DNA from: Chloroflexota bacterium | GTDB taxonomy: Bacteria; Chloroflexota; Limnocylindria; Limnocylindrales; CSP1-4 | Direction of reading: 5' to 3' | Length of the DNA stretch: 9,537 nt | NCBI GenBank assembly: GCA_021786915.1 | Contig: JAJYMP010000444.1 | Coordinates: forward strand, 1 to 9,537 | Shown here: in pieces, positions 5,709 through 9,537 of the stretch | Numbering within the stretch: the stretch's first letter is position 1 | Layout of the letters: every line of letters begins with the position of its first letter | Made by a program: the position numbers and the translations under genes | The notes under the pieces: model-generated | Databases searched by the model: none | Seen by the model: only the letters and a program-made list of their open reading frames with translations | Told to the model about the DNA's origin: nothing

Positions 5709-6005
5709 GTGAGCGCAGCCGATCCCCTCCCCGACCGGCGCCGGGGGCTGGTCTGGTGGTCGGATGCGGAGCCGGCGATCCGGCGGGTCCGGTCGGGCCG
5801 TGGGTTCCGGTACCTGGGCCCCGACGGGCAACCCGTGGACGCGGGGGCCGTCGAGCGGATCCGACGCCTGGGGATCCCGCCGGCCTGGACCGACGTGCGG
5901 ATCTGCCCGCTGCCCGACGGCCACCTCCGGGCGACCGGCCGAGACGCGAGGGGCCGCAAGCAGTACCGCTACCACCCGGCATGGCGGTCGGCGCGCGATG
6001 AGACC
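5709..6005 (+). pseudogene. DNA topoisomerase IB, N-terminal fragment only
   Basis: From GTG 5709 (or 5706) the frame reads as the N-terminal domain of poxvirus-like bacterial topoisomerase IB: RRGLVWWSDAEPAIRR (11-26), RGFRYLGPDGQPV (31-43), LGIPPAWTDVRICP (54-67), and the family hallmark ATGRDARGRKQYRYHPAW (75-92). Similarity stops abruptly after ARDET (residue 99). The frame then runs through unrelated text to a TGA at 6321, inside the next gene. The other two frames show no continuation. Intact enzymes have about 330-380 residues, and the catalytic Arg/Lys/His and active-site Tyr all lie in the missing C-terminal domain. It cannot cut DNA; a truncated DNA-binding protein is possible but unlikely. 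No Shine-Dalgarno is visible. Confidence 0.75.
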
Positions 6006-6126
6006 TCGACCCTCCGGCTGCTGCGCCGGTGGTCGGCAGAGCAGGCTGGGAGGCGGCTGCAACGCCACTCCAGAGCACTGCAAGGTGAGCCGCCCGCCGA
6101 CGGAGCGACAGTGGGTGTTCCCCCAC

Positions 6127-6133
6127 AGGAGGA
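6127..6133 (+). promoter_or_regulatory. Shine-Dalgarno of the GT4 gene, next to a small hairpin
   Basis: AGGAGGA lies 8 nt before ATG 6142 and decides that start over ATG 6277, which has no ribosome site. A 5-bp stem GTGGG/CCCAC (6111-6126) ends directly at the Shine-Dalgarno and might affect access. Confidence 0.65.
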
Positions 6134-6141
6134 CACACTCG

Positions 6142-7629
6142 ATGCAGCCAGCACGCGAGTCGGCCGTCGGACGGCCGGCGTCGGCGCGCCTCGCGACACC
6201 TGGCGAGGTGGTCAGCCAGGTCGCGACCAGCAGCGTCCGTCGCCGGCACACCAGGGTGGCGACGCGCCGGATCGCGATGATCAGCGAACACGCCTCTCCT
6301 CTGGCGACGCTCGGCGGGATTGACGCCGGAGGCCAGAACGTCTACGTGGAAGCCGTGGCGCGGCGCCTCGCGAAGGATGGGCACCGCGTGGACGTCTTCA
6401 CGCGACGCGACCGCTCCCGAGTGGCCGAGGTGGTGGAGTGGCGCCCCGGCGCCCGGACCTACCACGTGCCGGCCGGCGACCCGGTCGAGATCCCGAAGGA
6501 GGAGCTGCTGCCGCTGATGCCCGCCTTCCGCGACTGGATGCTGGGGCACATGGCGCGCCAGAAGCTCCCCTACGACCTGGTGCACGCTCACTTCTGGACG
6601 TCGGGTCTCGTCGCGGCGGACATCAAGGCGCGGACGGGGCTCCCGTACGTGGTGACCTTCCACGCCCTCGGCCGCGTGCGGCGCCAGTTCCAGGGGGGCG
6701 CCGACCGGTTCCCCGACGAGCGGTTCGAGATCGAGGAGAGGGTCGCGCGCGACGCGGACCTGGTCATCGCGGAGTGCCCGCAGGACGCCCGCGACCTCGA
6801 GGACCTGTACGGCGCGGATCCCCAGCGCCTGCGCGTGGTGCCGTGCGGCTACGACCCCGCGCTGTTCCGGCCCATCGGCCAGCGGGAGGCCCGCTCGCGG
6901 CTCGGGCTGGACCCGCACGAGCGGATCGTCCTCCAGGTGGGGCGGCTGGTTCCGCGCAAGGGCGTGGACACCGTCATCTCCGCCATCGCCCTGCTCCGCG
7001 ATCGCCACAACCTGTTCGTGCGCCTGCTCGTGGTGGGCGGCGCGGAGCGGCGACCGGACCGCACCCGTGATCCCGAGCTGGCCCGGCTCATGGACCTCGT
7101 GGACTCGCTGCGCCTGGGCGACCGAGTGACCTTCATCGGCCGGCGCGACCGCAAGGAGCTGCGGGACCTCTACGGGGCGGCCGACATCTTCGTCAGCACG
7201 CCCTGGTACGAGCCGTTCGGGATCACCCCGGTCGAGGCGATGGCGTGCGGCGTGCCGGTCATCGGCTCGGCGGTGGGCGGAATCAAGTCCACCGTGGCCG
7301 ATGGCGAGACCGGCTACCTGGTCCCGCCCCGGGATCCCGAGGCGCTGGCCGATCGCATGGCGCGGTGCTACGAGCAGCCGGGCCTGTTGCCGGTTCTGGG
7401 GCGGCTGGCCGAGCGCCGGGCCAAGACGCTGTTCACCTGGGACCGCGTGACCCAGCTCCTGGAGTCGGTGTACGACGAGGTGCTCGAGCCTGGGCGCTTG
7501 CGGTTCACCACGCATGCGCTCGGGGCGTCGCGCGGGATGATTCCCTCGCGACGCCCGACCAGTCCGCGGGCGATCGCCATCCGCGTGGATCCGGGGTTGT
7601 CGGCGCTGCGGGGTCGGAGTGAGGCCTGA
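6142..7629 (+). CDS. GT4 family glycosyltransferase (sucrose-phosphate synthase/MshA-like)
   Basis: This 495-residue protein has a GT-B fold. The N-terminal domain begins RRIAMISEHASPLATLGGID with GGQNVYV (63-69), the nucleotide-sugar/acceptor glycine loop of sucrose-phosphate synthase- and MshA-type enzymes, followed by DLVHAHFWTSG (145-155). The C-terminal domain holds VGRLVPRKG (266-274, with the Arg and Lys that contact the donor diphosphate) and EPFGITPVE (357-365), the E-x7-E signature of retaining GT4 enzymes. It transfers a sugar from a nucleotide-sugar donor in the cytoplasm; the acceptor is unknown. The 41 residues before the core and the 45-residue Arg/Ser/Pro tail are extra. ATG 6142 is chosen for its strong Shine-Dalgarno. 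The stop overlaps the GmhB-like gene by 11 nt, so the two form an operon. Confidence 0.9.
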   Translation: MQPARESAVGRPASARLATPGEVVSQVATSSVRRRHTRVATRRIAMISEHASPLATLGGIDAGGQNVYVEAVARRLAKDGHRVDVFTRRDRSRVAEVVEWRPGARTYHVPAGDPVEIPKEELLPLMPAFRDWMLGHMARQKLPYDLVHAHFWTSGLVAADIKARTGLPYVVTFHALGRVRRQFQGGADRFPDERFEIEERVARDADLVIAECPQDARDLEDLYGADPQRLRVVPCGYDPALFRPIGQREARSRLGLDPHERIVLQVGRLVPRKGVDTVISAIALLRDRHNLFVRLLVVGGAERRPDRTRDPELARLMDLVDSLRLGDRVTFIGRRDRKELRDLYGAADIFVSTPWYEPFGITPVEAMACGVPVIGSAVGGIKSTVADGETGYLVPPRDPEALADRMARCYEQPGLLPVLGRLAERRAKTLFTWDRVTQLLESVYDEVLEPGRLRFTTHALGASRGMIPSRRPTSPRAIAIRVDPGLSALRGRSEA

Positions 7630-8353
7630 CGGCGCGGTGGCAGACCCCGTGGCCGACGGGTCGGACCCTCCGGGGCGGACGGTCCTGTTCGACAAGGACG
7701 GCACGCTCATCGAGGACGTGCCGTTCAACGTCGACCCGGCGCGGATCCGCCTGGTTCCGGGTGTCGAGGCGTCCCTGCGCCGTCTCGGCGCAGCCGGGTT
7801 CGCGGCCGCAGTCGTCACCAACCAGCCCGGCGTTGCGCGCGGCTATTTCACACTCCGCGACCTGGACGCGGTCCGTGACCGCGTGGCCGGACTGCTCGTC
7901 GAGCAGGGCGTGACCCTCCGCGGGTTCTACGCCTGTCCGCACTTCCCGATGGGCTCCGTGGCGGAGTTCGCGATCGCCTGCGACTGCCGGAAGCCCGGCG
8001 GCGGCCTGGTCCGCCGGGCCCTCGAGGAGCTCCGGCTGGTGGCGGCCGAGACGTGGATGGTGGGCGACAGCTGGGCCGATGTCGCCGCCGGCAGGAGCGC
8101 CGGATGCAGGACCCTGCTGGTGGGTCCTGAGTGGCGCCTGGGCGCGCTGCTGCCGCCCGGGCGGCGTCCCGAGGTCGCCGCGCCCGACCTGCCGACGGGC
8201 ATCGAGGTGATCCTCGAGCGGCTCGACGACGGGCAGGCCGAAACGATGGGGGCGCGGGAGCGCGCACGCGGGCGAGCCCGGGGCCGGGGGCCGCAGACGC
8301 CGGACGCGGACGACCGACGCCGAAGTGTCGAAGGCGCCCTCCCTCAGCTCTAG
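7619..8353 (+). CDS. gmhB: GmhB-like HAD phosphatase (heptose/sugar bisphosphate phosphatase family)
   Basis: The 244-residue frame starts at GTG 7619 and overlaps the glycosyltransferase by 11 nt; GTG 7637 is an alternative start. All HAD motifs are present: DKD at 25-27 (nucleophile and general acid), VTNQ at 66-69, CDCRKP with Lys125, and VGDSWAD at 148-154. Residues C106, H108, C121 and C123 form the zinc site with the same C-x-H-x12-C-x-C spacing as in E. coli GmhB, which separates this group from other HAD-IIIA histidinol-phosphatase-like proteins. GmhB removes the C7 phosphate of D-glycero-manno-heptose 1,7-bisphosphate in ADP- or GDP-heptose synthesis. Related enzymes may use other sugar phosphates, so the substrate is inferred. 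The last 35 residues are an Arg/Gly/Ala-rich extension not normal for the family. Confidence 0.85.
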   Translation: MRPDGAVADPVADGSDPPGRTVLFDKDGTLIEDVPFNVDPARIRLVPGVEASLRRLGAAGFAAAVVTNQPGVARGYFTLRDLDAVRDRVAGLLVEQGVTLRGFYACPHFPMGSVAEFAIACDCRKPGGGLVRRALEELRLVAAETWMVGDSWADVAAGRSAGCRTLLVGPEWRLGALLPPGRRPEVAAPDLPTGIEVILERLDDGQAETMGARERARGRARGRGPQTPDADDRRRSVEGALPQL

Positions 8354-8377
8354 GAAAAGGAGCCCTTCGCGCCTTCG
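8329..8377 (+). repeat. Inverted repeat CGAAGGCGC...GCGCCTTCG spanning the gmhB stop
   Basis: Perfect 9-bp arms (8329-8337 and 8369-8377) flank the TAG at 8351-8353 with a 31-nt loop. It could form a 3'-end hairpin limiting read-through or protecting the mRNA. There is no U-tract. Confidence 0.3.
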
Positions 8378-8452
8378 GCCCAGCCGGCAGATGCCACCCA
8401 ACTGCAAGGCAATGGCGACGGCAGGCCGGGACAGCCGTGGGGCCCCACCGCG

Positions 8453-8458
8453 TACGGT
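8453..8458 (+). promoter_or_regulatory. Candidate -10 element for a leaderless transcript
   Basis: TACGGT (TANNNT type) ends 6 nt before ATG 8465, so transcription would start at or next to the A of the ATG. No good Shine-Dalgarno is present, as expected for a leaderless mRNA. A clear -35 is absent (GGGACA at 8428-8433 is too far away). Confidence 0.35.
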
Positions 8459-8464
8459 TGGTCG

Positions 8465-8980
8465 ATGACAACGATCTATCTCGATGCAGGGGCCCTGATG
8501 GTTGCCGGGGGGACGGCGGCTCCGGGGTCCCGAAGCCTGGGCGCCGACGCGGCGCGCATGGTCAACCATCTCCTGGCCTTCGGCCACAAGGTCGTGCTGC
8601 TGGGCAGCTGCGAAACGCTCGACGCCGCTCGCGAATCCCTCCCCTTCGCCCGTCGCGTGTCGGAGCTGGACTGCAGCGACGAGCTGGGCGCGGTCGCCTC
8701 CGACGCCGGGGGCTGGCTCGTCAGCGACAGCGCGGACCTGTGCGCAGGGGCGCGCACCCACCGCCGACTCAAGACCGTGCTCGTGGGCCAGCCCTCGAGC
8801 AGCGACCTGGCGCATCGGCCGGCCGACCGCCTGGCGCGCTCGCTGTCCGACGCCGTGCTCGACATCCTGGCCACCGAGGCGATGCCCGAGCCTGCCCCAA
8901 GCAGCCATGACGGGGCGCTGGCGCAGCTGCAGCCCGCAGTGGACGGGCCGTTGGCAGCCCCGGAGGTCGGCCGGGCGTAG
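8465..8980 (+). CDS. HAD-like protein with degenerate catalytic motifs
   Basis: This 171-residue protein is arranged like a small HAD phosphatase. A first strand TIYLDAG (3-9) is followed by a helix with ADAARMVNHLLAFGHKVVLLG and a Ser at the motif II position. The late strand GWLVSDSADLCAGA (83-96) matches HAD motif IV (GDSxxD), and RRLKTVLVG resembles the strand that follows it. Motif I lacks the second acidic residue (DAG instead of DxD), and no clear motif III Lys is evident. It may therefore be a non-catalytic paralogue of the neighbouring GmhB-like enzyme, or a divergent family. The C-terminal 30 residues are Pro/Ala-rich. It lies 111 nt after gmhB on the same strand and may have its own leaderless promoter. 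The HAD link is inferred from motif order only. Confidence 0.65.
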   Translation: MTTIYLDAGALMVAGGTAAPGSRSLGADAARMVNHLLAFGHKVVLLGSCETLDAARESLPFARRVSELDCSDELGAVASDAGGWLVSDSADLCAGARTHRRLKTVLVGQPSSSDLAHRPADRLARSLSDAVLDILATEAMPEPAPSSHDGALAQLQPAVDGPLAAPEVGRA

Positions 8981-9266
8981 CGGGCGGTAACGTGGCGGGG
9001 CGGTGCGGTCAGGTCGGCCGGCGGTCCGTCTCGGCATCAGCTGCACCGCCCGTCGCATCGTGGCTCCCGTGGCCGGCCGATCGCGCGGTCTCGCTCGACG
9101 GGGACGTTGCGGCCGTCTTGCACCACGCTGCTGGCGCCGTGACGCAGGCACGGCGTCCTCGCCACCGCCGCCAGTTCCGGCGACGCCTGGTGCAAGGCGG
9201 ATGCAAGTGTTCGGAAAGGGCGGTGGGGCGCTCGGGGCCCGACCAGCGAGTAGGCTGGACGTGAAC
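8981..9266. other. Intergenic region without a convincing gene
   Basis: Frames through here are Arg/Ala/Gly-rich and resemble no family. I see neither a clear terminator for the HAD-like gene nor a clear promoter for the downstream transferase; TAGGCT near 9251 is a possible -10 without a -35. The interval 9267-9327 carries structure, listed separately. Confidence 0.45.
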
Positions 9267-9330
9267 CACAGCGAGCGTGGCTCGCCGTGGGCTGCGGCGC
9301 GCGAGGGCGCTGCACGGGAGGCTCGCCATG
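9267..9330 (+). promoter_or_regulatory. Leader hairpin and direct repeat GGCTCGCC-R-TG before the second glycosyltransferase
   Basis: CACaGCGAGC (9267-9276) pairs with GCTCGCcGTG (9280-9289) across a 3-nt loop, with one internal mismatch. The 11-mer GGCTCGCCGTG (9279-9289) recurs as GGCTCGCCATG (9320-9330), where it covers the end of the Shine-Dalgarno and the start codon of the leader ORF. GCGAGC could therefore pair with either copy, giving two exclusive folds, one of which hides the start codon. Regulation is inferred. Confidence 0.35.
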
Positions 9331-9408
9331 ACGACGTCCACGCACCCCACGACCTCGGCGCACCCCAGGCTGCGCCGGCCTGCGCCCGTCCCTGGGCCGC
9401 GCTCGTGA
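9328..9408 (+). CDS. 26-residue leader peptide ORF coupled to the downstream glycosyltransferase
   Basis: ATG 9328 is preceded at 6 nt by GGGAGG (9316-9321), a good Shine-Dalgarno, whereas the downstream GTG 9405 has none. The peptide begins MTTSTHPTTSAHPRLRRP and continues APVPGPRS; it is rich in Thr, Pro and Arg. Its TGA (9406-9408) overlaps the GTG of the glycosyltransferase as GTGA, so ribosomes finishing the peptide could restart there. Seven Pro and four Arg in 26 codons would be apt for stalling-based control, but that is speculation. A sequencing frameshift fusing it to the transferase N-terminus is an alternative. Confidence 0.45.
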   Translation: MTTSTHPTTSAHPRLRRPAPVPGPRS

Positions 9409-9537
9409 CCGCCCTGCGAATCGCCCTCCTCGCGCCCCCGTCCGAACCCGTCCCGCCGCCTGGCTACGGCGGCACCGAGCGCATCATCGCGGAGCTCGCC
9501 GAGGGACTGCTGCGGCGCGGCCACCACGTGACCACGT
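9405..9537 (+). CDS. GT4-type glycosyltransferase, N-terminus only (cut by window edge)
   Basis: From GTG 9405 the frame reads VTALRIALLAPPSEPVPPPG, then YGGTERIIAELAEGLLRRGHHVTT, and stays open to the right edge (44 codons). This is the first beta strand and the YGGTE glycine loop of GT4/MSMEG_0565-like GT-B glycosyltransferases, in which the loop binds near the acceptor and a helix with a conserved Glu follows. The start is set by the onset of homology and by the GTGA overlap with the leader ORF. Together with the first GT4 enzyme and the GmhB-like phosphatase it points to a glycan or glycoconjugate pathway. Donor and acceptor cannot be inferred from this fragment. Confidence 0.8.
   Translation, partial: MTALRIALLAPPSEPVPPPGYGGTERIIAELAEGLLRRGHHVTT

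Noticed and set aside
5764..6141. Upstream extension of the glycosyltransferase frame
   Set aside because: It overlaps the topoisomerase IB fragment in another frame and is low-complexity; the strong Shine-Dalgarno at 6127 marks ATG 6142 as the start.
5416..7821. Minus-strand frame of 801 codons whose end coincides with the 61-residue gene
   Set aside because: Only the last 61 codons have a ribosome site and family resemblance; the rest is antisense to the topoisomerase remnant and the glycosyltransferase.
7505..9151. Minus-strand frame of 548 codons
   Set aside because: It is antisense to the GmhB-like and HAD-like genes, rich in Arg/His/Gln/Pro, with no motif.
9287..9331. 14-codon GTG mini-ORF whose TGA overlaps the leader ORF ATG
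   Set aside because: It would extend the chain of overlapping ORFs but lacks a ribosome site and arises from the direct repeat; probably chance.
1..9537. CRISPR array, insertion sequence, prophage or toxin-antitoxin module
   Set aside because: I saw no regularly spaced repeats, transposase, integrase, phage structural gene or recognisable toxin pair in either strand.

Overview
This is a very GC-rich window (by eye about 70% or more) with strongly GC-biased third codon positions. It carries a Gram-positive-type LexA box (GAAC-N4-GTTC), a tRNA with an encoded CCA end, and starts that look leaderless. Together with the gene families present, this suggests a high-GC Chloroflexota (Limnocylindria-like) or Actinomycetota genome. 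The phylum is an inference, since no rRNA or ribosomal marker is present.

Layout. (1) Bases 1-1872, minus strand: a DNA-damage mutagenesis operon with an ImuA-type RecA-like gene followed by imuB, which runs off the left edge. A promoter carries an SOS box inside its -35/-10 spacer. In this type of cassette the next gene is commonly dnaE2, which would lie outside the window. (2) 2056-2955, minus: a ten-helix EamA/DMT transporter. (3) 3053-3128, plus: tRNA-Ala(CGC). (4) 3342-3545, minus: a 67-residue charged protein with a near-perfect Shine-Dalgarno and a strong hairpin in its leader. (5) 3817-5145, minus: a decayed stretch with a truncated AI-2E family transporter, a 55-codon stump of an aquaporin/MIP channel, and a small Cys-rich putative zinc-ribbon gene whose stop overlaps the MIP start. 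(6) 5416-5601, minus: a 61-residue lysine/glutamate-rich protein. (7) 5709-6005, plus: an N-terminal stump of a type IB topoisomerase. (8) 6142-9537, plus: a sugar/glycan cluster with a GT4 glycosyltransferase, an overlapping GmhB-like HAD phosphatase, a degenerate HAD-like protein, and a second GT4 glycosyltransferase cut by the right edge. A 26-codon leader ORF with a strong ribosome site is coupled to that last gene.

The left part is an SOS-induced translesion module. The right part looks like a nucleotide-sugar/glycan assembly module, perhaps heptose-related. The middle looks like an accessory zone where genes are being lost. I do not see an unmistakably new system. The best candidates for follow-up are the leader ORF coupled to the second glycosyltransferase, the pairing of an intact with a catalytically degenerate HAD protein, and the compact SOS promoter architecture of imuA.
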